Below the pieces are notes generated by a model that ran no database searches, had not been told where the DNA came from, and saw only the letters and a program-made list of their open reading frames with translations. From Sphingomonadaceae bacterium OTU29LAMAA1 (GTDB lineage: Bacteria; Pseudomonadota; Alphaproteobacteria; Sphingomonadales; Sphingomonadaceae): a stretch of DNA of 64,000 nucleotides. Location of the stretch: the NCBI GenBank assembly GCA_024072375.1, contig CP099617.1, positions 1,592,001-1,656,000 on the forward strand, given 5' to 3'. This document shows, in pieces, positions 8,101 to 15,477 of the stretch (the stretch's first letter is position 1; each line of letters opens with the position of its first letter). The translations under genes and the position numbers were made by a program.

Positions 8101-8601
8101 ATGAAGACGCGGAAATTTCCCCGCCTGACCCATCCGCCCGGGCGTCCGACCCGCGCGCGCGGGGCGTCGCCACCCGTTCGCGCGCGGCCCGAGGTCGCCA
8201 CGGGTCCCGGCGACCAAGCGACGCCGGCGGACACGCCACGACCGGCGGCGCGCAGGCTCGTCAGGCCGAAGCGTGGGCGCAGCACGCTCGAACGGATGGT
8301 GCCCCGCCCTCGCCTGTTCACGGCGACGATCGCCTACGCGGACGGCGGCGTCATGATCCAGGCGTTCCACGCCTCGGTCGCGAGCCATCCGGCAGAGGTC
8401 GTCCAGAAGCTCCGCTCCCGCTTCGGCGACGAGGTGCTGGCGATCGCCGAGCTGCGCGTCGGCTTCCATCCGGCCTCGCCCATCGTGATATCGCTGGTGC
8501 CGCCCCCCGTGGCGGACATGATCAGGCTGACCGAGCGCAACAGCGAGGCGCCCGCGGGCATCTCGTTCACGGTCGACATCGAGCAGCGCATCGAGATCTG
8601 A
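8101..8601 (+). CDS. Hypothetical protein
   Basis: A 166-residue protein from ATG 8101 with GAGGAGA just upstream. The first 60 residues are very basic and Pro/Arg-rich (KTRKFPRLTHPPGRPTRARG and onward), probably disordered. A compact domain follows from about residue 80 (PRLFTATIAYADGGVMIQAF to FTVDIEQRIEI). No family recognised. It belongs to the same run as its neighbours. Confidence 0.6.
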   Translation: MKTRKFPRLTHPPGRPTRARGASPPVRARPEVATGPGDQATPADTPRPAARRLVRPKRGRSTLERMVPRPRLFTATIAYADGGVMIQAFHASVASHPAEVVQKLRSRFGDEVLAIAELRVGFHPASPIVISLVPPPVADMIRLTERNSEAPAGISFTVDIEQRIEI

Positions 8602-8659
8602 AGGTCCGGCTCGGTGACACGCCAGGGCTTCTGCCCGATCAAATCCAGGAGACGAGAAG

Positions 8660-9532
8660 ATGGAGAAGTCGGCAGCTGCCGGCGGCATGGACGCGTCCGA
8701 CGTGCGCGTCCTGCACCGGGTCGATCTGACGGAGGGTCCGACCGGATCCGGGGACGTCGCGAACACGCGGGTGGGCGTAGCGGTCGACGTCGAGACCACC
8801 GGCAAGGTCCTGGAGACCGGTGCGATCATCGAGCTTGCGCTGCGTCGGTTCCGCTTCGACGCGGACGGCGTGATCACCCACGTCGATCGCAGCTACTGCT
8901 GGCGGGAGGATCCCTGCTTTCCCATCCCCGAGGAGATCGTCAGTCTTACCGGGATCACCGACGGCGACGTCGCGGGAGAGAGGATCGACGATGAGGTGGC
9001 GCTTCGGCTTCTTCGCTCGGCCTCGATCGTCGTGGCCCACAATGCGGCATTCGACCGTCCGTGGATCGAGCGTCGGCTGGACGGGGTAGCCGATCTCGAC
9101 TGGGCCTGTTCTATGTCGCAGGTGGACTGGCGCGCCCGCGGCTTCGACGGACTGGGTCTGGGCTATCTGCTCTGCCAGGCTGGCTGGTTCCACGATGCCC
9201 ATCGCGGCGCATCGGACGTCGACGCCCTGATCCAGCTTCTCCGCCACGAATTCGACGACGGACGGACGGCGCTGTCCCTTCTGCTCGAGCGTGCCGCGCG
9301 GCCATCGTGGATCCTGCGCGCGCACGGTGCGGCGTTCGAGGTCAAGGACGTGCTTCGCGGACGTGGCTACCGCTGGGACGCGGGCCGCCGGGTCTGGTGG
9401 ACTGAAGTCGCCGACGAGGGCCGGACAGCGGAGGAGTTCTGGCTCGCCGCCAACGTGTACGCCGCCGGGAAGGACGCACGCTCGATGGGGCCCGCGTTCG
9501 AGGAGGTGAGCGCAGCCACGCGGTTCCGCTAG
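8660..9532 (+). CDS. DnaQ-like 3'-5' exonuclease (DEDDh)
   Basis: A 290-residue protein whose first 190 residues form an RNase T/DnaQ exonuclease fold. ExoI is VDVETTG, ExoII is AHNAAFDRPWIE, and ExoIII is HRGASDVDAL with the DEDDh His. Such domains remove nucleotides from 3' ends of DNA or RNA. A C-terminal part (LRGRGYRWDAGRRVWWTEV) resembles the small domain found after stand-alone exonucleases of this type. AGGAGA precedes the ATG by 6 bases. It converges on the LysR gene with a 4-base overlap at the stops. Confidence 0.88.
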   Translation: MEKSAAAGGMDASDVRVLHRVDLTEGPTGSGDVANTRVGVAVDVETTGKVLETGAIIELALRRFRFDADGVITHVDRSYCWREDPCFPIPEEIVSLTGITDGDVAGERIDDEVALRLLRSASIVVAHNAAFDRPWIERRLDGVADLDWACSMSQVDWRARGFDGLGLGYLLCQAGWFHDAHRGASDVDALIQLLRHEFDDGRTALSLLLERAARPSWILRAHGAAFEVKDVLRGRGYRWDAGRRVWWTEVADEGRTAEEFWLAANVYAAGKDARSMGPAFEEVSAATRFR

Positions 9533-10515
9533 TTCGCGCCGCCGTCCGGATCGACGGCCAAGGCAGCGAGCTGGATCGTCCGCTCACTGTCCCCGGAGAC
9601 GCCGGAGGCCGTCGACCCGTCGCGATCGGCGGTACCGTGCGGCAGCCTGCCGAAGCGCTCCGCGAGGAAGTCCAGGGTCGCTCGAACCCGGGGATCGTGG
9701 CGCAGTCTCTCGTGCGCCAGCAGCCAGAGGCCCCGTTCGCCCTCCGGCATCGGCGGCAGGCAGCGCGTCAGGTCGGGGTACATGTCCGCGACCAGGCACG
9801 GCAGCGCCGCGATGCCTAGCCCGGCGCGGACCGCCGAGAGCATTCCCACGGACGAGTCGTGATCGACCGCCACCTGGTCGGCCAGGCCGTGCCGTTCCAG
9901 CCATTCCCGGTAGTATTTCCTGACTCCGGGCTCTCCCCCGCCGATCAGCACATGATCCACGAGATCGCGCCGCCCGGCCGGCATGCCGCGTCGCTCCGCA
10001 TATCCGATGCTGCAGTAGATCCCCCAGTCGTCGGAGGCGACGCGTCGCCCGACCAGCCCCGCCCCTTCGGGCCGCACGCACGAGCGCAGCGCCACGTCGG
10101 CGGCGCCGCCGGCGAGATCGCGCAGGGCGTCGGTAGTTTCCAGCTGGAGCCGTATGCCGGGATAGGCTTCATGGAAGTCGCCGAGCATCGGCGCGAGAAC
10201 GGTGGACGCGTAGATCTCGCCGATGGTCAGCCTGACCGTGCCTGTGATCAGGCGGGTTCCGGCGGCGGCGGCCTCGCCGAGCGACGTCGCTTCTCTCTCC
10301 ACTTCGAGTGCACGGGGCAGCAGCGTACGCCCCTGCTCCGTCAGCCTGTATCCGGTAGGAACGCGGTCGAAGAGCGGTACGCCGAGCGCCTTCTCGAGCG
10401 CCGCTATACGGCGAGCCGCCGTGGTCTGGCTGACGCCGAGCTGTCGCGCAGCCGCAAGCGTGCTGCCGGTCTGCGCGACGGCGATGAAGTAGCGGACGTC
10501 GTTCCAGTCGAACAT
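9529..10515 (-). CDS. LysR-family transcriptional regulator
   Basis: Starts at ATG 10515, giving 328 residues. The N-terminal helix-turn-helix (FIAVAQTGSTLAAARQLGVS) is followed by the linker helix and a type 2 periplasmic-binding-like effector domain (from TGTVRLTIGEIYASTV). The last 40 residues extend past the usual LysR length. The gene diverges from the UrcA gene, and an exact 8-base dyad lies between them (10523-10540), only 8 bases upstream of the start. This points to negative autoregulation and perhaps control of the neighbour. Effector unknown. Confidence 0.9.
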   Translation of the reverse strand: MFDWNDVRYFIAVAQTGSTLAAARQLGVSQTTAARRIAALEKALGVPLFDRVPTGYRLTEQGRTLLPRALEVEREATSLGEAAAAGTRLITGTVRLTIGEIYASTVLAPMLGDFHEAYPGIRLQLETTDALRDLAGGAADVALRSCVRPEGAGLVGRRVASDDWGIYCSIGYAERRGMPAGRRDLVDHVLIGGGEPGVRKYYREWLERHGLADQVAVDHDSSVGMLSAVRAGLGIAALPCLVADMYPDLTRCLPPMPEGERGLWLLAHERLRHDPRVRATLDFLAERFGRLPHGTADRDGSTASGVSGDSERTIQLAALAVDPDGGAN

Positions 10516-10522
10516 GCGGCGG

Positions 10523-10540
10523 TTCTGCAACTTTGCAGAA
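10523..10540. promoter_or_regulatory. LysR-type operator dyad
   Basis: Perfect inverted repeat TTCTGCAA-CT-TTGCAGAA in the short gap before the lysR gene. Its size and position fit an autoregulatory binding site for the LysR regulator. The role is inferred from location only. Confidence 0.6.
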
Positions 10541-10629
10541 GGTCCTTGCAACATCGTTGTTAGGCTTGATCGGGGGACCGGGCGTATCCGGTCCGCACGC
10601 AGGGCCAGACCTGCTTTCGGAGACAGATC

Positions 10630-10938
10630 ATGAAGCGCTTCATCCTGATCGCGGCATTCGCCGCGAGCGGTCTCGTCGTGTCCGCATCCGCTCAGGGGCG
10701 TGAGGGCACGGTCGTCGTCTCGCACGCAGATCTCGACCTCGGCCGCGAGGAGGACGTGGCCCGGCTCGATCTTCGCATCGCGCATGCCGCGAGCGAGGCG
10801 TGCGGCACGGTCTCGCAGTTCGATCTGGAGGGAACGGTCGCGAAGCCCCGCTGCGAACGCGGCGCCATCGCTGCCGCGCGTGACGTCCGCGACAGCCTGG
10901 TCGCCCAGGCGTCTCCTCGGCCGCGAGGCAAAAAATAG
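10630..10938 (+). CDS. UrcA-family secreted protein
   Basis: A 102-residue periplasmic protein with a signal peptide (MKRFILIAAFAASGLVVSASAQ). The core VVVSHADLDL, then ARLDLRIAHAASEACG and a second Cys in PRCERGAI match the UrcA family, common in sphingomonads and of unknown function; the two Cys probably pair. GGAGA lies about 7 bases before the ATG. It diverges from the LysR gene. Confidence 0.85.
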   Translation: MKRFILIAAFAASGLVVSASAQGREGTVVVSHADLDLGREEDVARLDLRIAHAASEACGTVSQFDLEGTVAKPRCERGAIAAARDVRDSLVAQASPRPRGKK

Positions 10939-11051
10939 CGGGACGCTGAGCTATAGCGACCCGTCTCCGCGCATAGACCGAACAGACGTAGGCATCCGCT
11001 CGGCGGTATCGCCGACGATGCGAAGTGCGACACGCGTACTCAGCCGCAGCG

Positions 11052-11468
11052 CTAGGTCCCGTCGCTTCGCAGAACCGAAGTTCGGAGCGACGTGCCCAGC
11101 TGCCGTGCGAACCATGGAGCCTCGTCGGGTGACACCTGCATCGGCATCGCCTGAAGACCGCGGTCGCGCAGCCAGGCGAAGCGATGTCGCCCGTCGGTGA
11201 AGCACACGGCCTCGCCATCGCGGTTCGCGACACACATCTCGATGCTGTTGCCGGCTTCGATCCATTGTCCGACCTTGGGATAGCGGAGCTCGTGCGCGCC
11301 GCTGCGGCCGCCGGGACCTACCCATTGATCGCTCCGCTTCCATGCGGCGTCGAAAAGCACCGGATCGATCCAGACGACCGCGTCGGGCTCGGCATCCGGC
11401 CAGGAACTGTGGGGATGCCTCTCGGTCCAGTTCAGCGTCAGTTCCGGAACGTCGTGATCATCAGCCAT
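11052..11468 (-). CDS. Hypothetical protein with GRHR motif
   Basis: A 138-residue protein with a motif FTDGRHRFAWLRDRG. This GRHR box resembles those of ParB/Srx-type domains and of plasmid fertility-inhibition-like proteins, but I cannot place it firmly. Its ATG overlaps the end of the HNH endonuclease gene by 8 bases, and a strong AAGGAGG site lies within that gene's last codons, so the two are co-translated. A functional link to the endonuclease is likely. Confidence 0.65.
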   Translation of the reverse strand: MADDHDVPELTLNWTERHPHSSWPDAEPDAVVWIDPVLFDAAWKRSDQWVGPGGRSGAHELRYPKVGQWIEAGNSIEMCVANRDGEAVCFTDGRHRFAWLRDRGLQAMPMQVSPDEAPWFARQLGTSLRTSVLRSDGT

Positions 11469-12483
11469 CCGAAGCCTCCTTCATCTCGCGATGGATGACC
11501 CGGTGGCAGTTGGCGCATAGGCACATGAGGTCCTCCAGGCGGGTTACGTGCCCCTCCTGCATGGCGGCGACCCGCGTCTCGCGATGATGGACTTCGATGC
11601 ACGCCTCCCCCAGCACCGAACCGAATGTCGTGACTGGATCCATGAGGCATCGCTCGCAGAAGAGCCGATCATGCTCTGCGCGGAACCGGGCTCGCTTCGC
11701 GGCGGCGAGCCCCGCTCCTCGTTCGCGCCGCAGGTGCTGGACGAGCCGTGGCCGACCTTCGGCCCACGCCCGGTCCTCGTCGCTGCCCGGAAACGCGGTC
11801 AGAGGCTCTGCGTCGTGCTTGGCGACGACGGGGTAGCCATGATGCCGAAGAATTCGGAACGCCGGCGTCCCGTCGCCGCCGCGGAAGTTCTCGGGGCCGA
11901 CTGGAAACCCGAGGGCCTCGGCGGCTGCAAGGCCGAACACCGCCTTCGGGGGGAGACGGCGGCCGTCGAACAGGACGTCGTAGGTCGTGGACTCCGCGAA
12001 CGGATGATCGGTATCGCCGTCTACGAGCCGTCGCGCCGCCCGAAGCAGATGCTCGCCGTTCAGGGCTGCGAACGTCTCGGCCAGGAAGCGCTGATCGTGG
12101 CGCTGAGAGGGCCATGCGCCCTGCTCACGTAGAAAGCGCAGCATCTCGGCCGCCTCCGCATGGCTGAAGAGCCGTCTGCGATACTCTCCTCTCCCATTCG
12201 GCTTCACTTCCCCGAAGCGCTCGGTCGCAGCTGCGAAGAGCCGGGGAAGCTCGGCCAGCACGGGTCCCCGCAGGTAGAAGTTGACGTGGCCTGGGCGTGC
12301 CTGGACGGAGAATGGATTACGCTGCCTGTCGGGCCACTGCAGCTCCACCGATCTGACCGCGCTGTCGTAGGGGACCAGTCGGAACCCCGCCGCACCCGCA
12401 TGCGCGATCAGATAGTCGAAGGCCGCCAGAGCACCCGAGCCGATCGCGAAGACGTCGCGCACCTTCGCCAATCCCGGATCCAT
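11461..12483 (-). CDS. HNH endonuclease with McrA-like N-terminal domain
   Basis: From ATG 12483 (GGGGGACGGG upstream) the protein has 340 residues. The C-terminus is an HNH nuclease: two Cys pairs (CERCLMD and CLCANCH) hold zinc around IEVHHRETR, with the final His in RVIHREM. The middle (YDVLFDGRRLPPKAVFGLAA) resembles the ScoMcrA-type N-terminal region that in type IV restriction enzymes precedes a modified-DNA sensor. The first 100 residues are unassigned. A role in restricting modified DNA is an inference from architecture. The frame is open further upstream but then overlaps the next gene. Confidence 0.75.
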   Translation of the reverse strand: MDPGLAKVRDVFAIGSGALAAFDYLIAHAGAAGFRLVPYDSAVRSVELQWPDRQRNPFSVQARPGHVNFYLRGPVLAELPRLFAAATERFGEVKPNGRGEYRRRLFSHAEAAEMLRFLREQGAWPSQRHDQRFLAETFAALNGEHLLRAARRLVDGDTDHPFAESTTYDVLFDGRRLPPKAVFGLAAAEALGFPVGPENFRGGDGTPAFRILRHHGYPVVAKHDAEPLTAFPGSDEDRAWAEGRPRLVQHLRRERGAGLAAAKRARFRAEHDRLFCERCLMDPVTTFGSVLGEACIEVHHRETRVAAMQEGHVTRLEDLMCLCANCHRVIHREMKEASDG

Positions 12484-12688
12484 CCCGTCCCCCGCCGTCA
12501 GAAGCCACGTCCTGGTACGCAGCTCCGCCGACTGGCGTAGCGATCGTGACGCGGGAGCGACAGGGCCTAAGCCGCACGTGCTGCCGCGACGGGGGCGCGG
12601 CCAGGTGGGCAGACACCCCTGACGGCTCAGGGAGCCGGAGGTCGGGCTGTTCCGTGCGAGGACGGACCGGCTTCCGGACTTACGACCG

Positions 12689-13327
12689 TCAGGCTCCGAG
12701 CGCATCCACCAGGTCTCGAAGCGTGTCATCTGACCGGTGCCGGCGCACGGGGCGCCGCTCGGTGAGGATGGCGCGGGCGCTGTCCACCATGATCAGCCAG
12801 GCTCCTGCGAGCAGCGCGACGTCCTTCAGCACCAGCCGCCCGGCCCCGGACAGGTACGGAAATCCGTGCTGAGCATCTCCCATGGCGCCGACCCAGGCCT
12901 CGGGCGTCGTCACGAGGAAGGACAGCGTGACGAACGGGGTGGCGAAGGCCAGTGCCGCCCCGACGATCCCGACCCTGCGGGACACGAGGCCTGCCAGGGT
13001 CAGCCCGCCGATAACCAGCTCGAGCGTGCCGAGTCCGGTCGAGAAGCCGTAGGTGTTGTTGGCGGTCTGCCAGACCCGCTCCGCGGGCTTGAGCTCGCCC
13101 TCGTGAGTCAGGTGCGCCTTGTACTCGGTCGGGTGCTCGTAGAAGAACGACATCACTGGGCTGTTGGCGACGAACGGGGTGATGCTGTCTGCCTCGTAGG
13201 GGACGAATTTCAAGGCGCCGATCCAGAGGAATATGACCGCGACCGCTATCTTCATGGCGCCGATGCCGATCCGGCCCGAACGCGGCGATGCAACGGCCGA
13301 AAGGCCTGCGTGAATGACCTGGTTCAT
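12689..13327 (-). CDS. DUF417 (YkgB/RclC-like) membrane protein
   Basis: A 212-residue inner-membrane protein with four hydrophobic segments (IGAMKIAVAVIFLWIGALKF, TGLGTLELVIGGLTLAGL, VGAALAFATPFVTLSFLV, LKDVALLAGAWLIMV). KFVPYEADSITPFVANSP is a family signature. In E. coli RclC is part of the reactive-chlorine resistance operon controlled by the AraC protein RclR. Here the gene is co-oriented with a CMD-family gene and diverges from an AraC regulator, which mirrors that layout. AAGGGAAC precedes the ATG. Confidence 0.88.
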   Translation of the reverse strand: MNQVIHAGLSAVASPRSGRIGIGAMKIAVAVIFLWIGALKFVPYEADSITPFVANSPVMSFFYEHPTEYKAHLTHEGELKPAERVWQTANNTYGFSTGLGTLELVIGGLTLAGLVSRRVGIVGAALAFATPFVTLSFLVTTPEAWVGAMGDAQHGFPYLSGAGRLVLKDVALLAGAWLIMVDSARAILTERRPVRRHRSDDTLRDLVDALGA

Positions 13328-13341
13328 GACTGAGGTTCCCT

Positions 13342-13680
13342 TCAGGCTGCCTTGAAGGCGTCGAGAGTGCGGGTCGAGAAGACGAGTGCCGCGCCTGCGT
13401 TGATCGAGGTGGCCACGCCGAGTGCCTCTGCAAGCTCCTCCTGCGTGACGCCGAGCTTCTTGGCCTCGGCGGCATGGACGGTGATACAGCCGTCGCAGCG
13501 CAGCGAGATCGCGACCGCCAGAGCGATCAGCTCGCGGGTCTTCGCGTCCAGGTGGCCCGTCTTGGCGCCGGCGCCACCCAGGGTGGCGTAGCCCTTCACC
13601 GTATCGGGGCTGAGCTTCGCGATCTCGCCCACTCCGGCGACGACCTGACCGCGGTAGGCGTTCCAGTCCAGCATCGACAT
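13342..13680 (-). CDS. Carboxymuconolactone decarboxylase/AhpD-like protein
   Basis: A 112-residue CMD-fold protein with the redox motif RCDGCITVHAAEAKKLG (CxxC followed by His), found in AhpD-type alkyl hydroperoxidases. The family's typical length is matched. AAGGGATG lies upstream of the ATG. It is 14 bases upstream of the DUF417 gene, so both should be one transcript. The pairing suggests oxidative or chlorine stress defence. Confidence 0.88.
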   Translation of the reverse strand: MSMLDWNAYRGQVVAGVGEIAKLSPDTVKGYATLGGAGAKTGHLDAKTRELIALAVAISLRCDGCITVHAAEAKKLGVTQEELAEALGVATSINAGAALVFSTRTLDAFKAA

Positions 13681-13788
13681 CTTTACATCCCTTCGTTCAG
13701 TTGATGGACGTAATCTGGTCCCCGATACGCAGCAGGAGGATGGCCAGGCGGCGCAGCCGCATGGCCCCGCGGATCAAAGGACTGCGTG

Positions 13789-14721
13789 ATGCCCGAAGAG
13801 ATGTCGGAACTCCTCAGGGTCATGGTGCCGCTGCTGCGCGTGCGCCCCGTGATCGAGGACTTCTGCAGGTTCGGCGGCAGCTGGGCCGCCGAGCACGAGC
13901 CGTCCGGGAGCGGCTGGGCGCAGTTCCACATCGTCACCCGCGGCGCCTGCATCCTGGAAAGGCCGGGCCTTGGCGAACTGACGCTTGCCGCGGGCGACAT
14001 CCTGCTGCTGCCGCATGGAGACAGCCACGTGGTCCGAAGTGCGGTCAGGGGCGTGCTGCGTCCGATCGCGGTCGACTACCGCAACGGCGTGCGCGCGAAG
14101 AGCACCTCCGGCCCCGGGGTCGAGACCGAGCTGCTCTGCGGCCGCCTCCAGTTCGAGGGCAGCGACGGCAATCCCCTGCTCGCGGTCCTTCCGGACGAGA
14201 TCGTCATTCGTACAGCCGGCGAGCCGCTCATGGATCGGTTTCGCCGGCTGCTGACCGACATCCGGGACGAGCTGGACTCCGGTATGCCGGGGTCGGAGGT
14301 GATCGCAGCAGATTTCGCCCGCGCGCTGTTCGTGATGATGCTTCGCGATCATCTGGGCGCACACCACGGTGGCGACGGGACGCTGTCGCTGCTGCGCGAG
14401 CGCGGCACGGCTCGCGTGGTCCTCGCCATCCTCGGGGACCTCGCGCGCGAGTGGGCCCTCGACGAGATGGCCGACATAGCCGCGATGTCGCGCGCCACCC
14501 TGGTGCGCAGCTTCAGGCGTCTGGGCAGTGCCGCTCCGATGGCGTTCTTGGCCGACCTCAGGCTCGCTGTCGCGCGTCAGCGCCTCGCCGGCACGAACGA
14601 CCCGATCGCGCGGATCGCCGCCGACGTCGGTTACGCCTCCGAAGGAGCTCTCAGCAGGGCGGTACTGCGCAGATACGGCGTCAGGCCGGGAGCGCTCCGC
14701 ATCGGTGGCGAGGCGCTCTGA
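13789..14721 (+). CDS. AraC-family regulator with cupin N-terminus (RclR-like)
   Basis: A 310-residue regulator. An N-terminal cupin (WAQFHIVTRGACILERPG, then AAGDILLLPHGDSH) senses the signal; two C-terminal helix-turn-helices follow (EWALDEMADIAAMSRATLVR and NDPIARIAADVGYASEGALS). The ATG at 13789 has AAAGG 8 bases upstream; a GTG one codon earlier is also possible. It diverges from the CMD-DUF417 pair and is probably their regulator, as RclR is for rclABC. E. coli RclR senses HOCl through Cys residues; this protein has few Cys, so the sensing chemistry may differ. Confidence 0.88.
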   Translation: MPEEMSELLRVMVPLLRVRPVIEDFCRFGGSWAAEHEPSGSGWAQFHIVTRGACILERPGLGELTLAAGDILLLPHGDSHVVRSAVRGVLRPIAVDYRNGVRAKSTSGPGVETELLCGRLQFEGSDGNPLLAVLPDEIVIRTAGEPLMDRFRRLLTDIRDELDSGMPGSEVIAADFARALFVMMLRDHLGAHHGGDGTLSLLRERGTARVVLAILGDLAREWALDEMADIAAMSRATLVRSFRRLGSAAPMAFLADLRLAVARQRLAGTNDPIARIAADVGYASEGALSRAVLRRYGVRPGALRIGGEAL

Positions 14722-14855
14722 AGATGCGCATCACCCGCTCTCGGAAGTGATCCCCCGGGACACGAGCATGCGCCGTGCGGCCATGGGTCCCGACCACGCT
14801 TCGACTCACATCCTGATCATGGCCGGCAGCCGCCGTCCATCCGAGGAGAAGTACG

Positions 14856-15215
14856 ATGGGCATGGGTTCGACGTTCATGGTCCTGGCGGCAGCGGGATGG
14901 AGCCTGGCGCTGGGTACGCCGATTTCGGCGGCCAGAGAACCGGCATCGTTCTTCGAGATCGAGCATGTCGTCGGAGAGGATGGCATCCGGGACGCGGAGC
15001 AGAAGCTCGTCGAGCGCATCGCCGGCCCGGGCGTGACGATCGGACAGGCCCGAGCGGCGCTCGAGCAGGCGGGCGCCTGGTACGTCCGCACCAGCAAGGC
15101 GGGCCGCGTCGAGTTCCTCTACTCCACTCCGGAGACCTTCGTCACTGTGACCTTGCTGAACGACGGTGCCGTCGTCACATCGGTGGAGGTTAAGCGCCAG
15201 ACCCTCGGAGGATAA
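14856..15215 (+). CDS. Secreted hypothetical protein
   Basis: A 119-residue protein with a signal peptide (MGMGSTFMVLAAAGWSLALGTPISAA). The mature part is a small alpha/beta domain (GVTIGQARAALEQAGAWYV to VTLLNDGAVVTSVEVKRQ). No family recognised; it resembles small periplasmic BON- or PASTA-sized domains only in size. GGAGAAG precedes the ATG. Confidence 0.6.
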   Translation: MGMGSTFMVLAAAGWSLALGTPISAAREPASFFEIEHVVGEDGIRDAEQKLVERIAGPGVTIGQARAALEQAGAWYVRTSKAGRVEFLYSTPETFVTVTLLNDGAVVTSVEVKRQTLGG

Positions 15216-15421
15216 ACTTGCCGACGAATCAAACGACTACTCGGTTTAAGCAAAGCCAGTATAGGAGCCGCGTGATTGACCTGATAGGATCAGGCCAAAG
15301 CACGAGGTGCCGCACAAAGTCGGACTCATAACGATAGAACCGACGGCCGACCTTCTATGCCACCTCCCAACTTGGCCGCCAGCTTAATAATAAAGACGCA
15401 CCGGCCGTGGTTACTTTTATT

Positions 15422-15439
15422 TCATGACAAACGTCATGA
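15422..15439. repeat. Perfect stem-loop downstream of the helicase gene
   Basis: TCATGAC-AAAC-GTCATGA, 7-base arms, in the 260-base gap (15216-15477) between convergent genes. It lies just past the helicase stop. It lacks a clear U-run, so a terminator role is only possible. The rest of the gap is AT-richer than its neighbours and shows no gene. Confidence 0.5.
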
Positions 15440-15477
15440 CCTTTTCCGGGAGAGATGTTTGAGATCCTGTATCCGCA

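Noticed and set aside
15422..15439. Terminator for the helicase gene
   Set aside because: The stem is perfect, but no U-run follows on the minus strand, so I list it only as a stem-loop.
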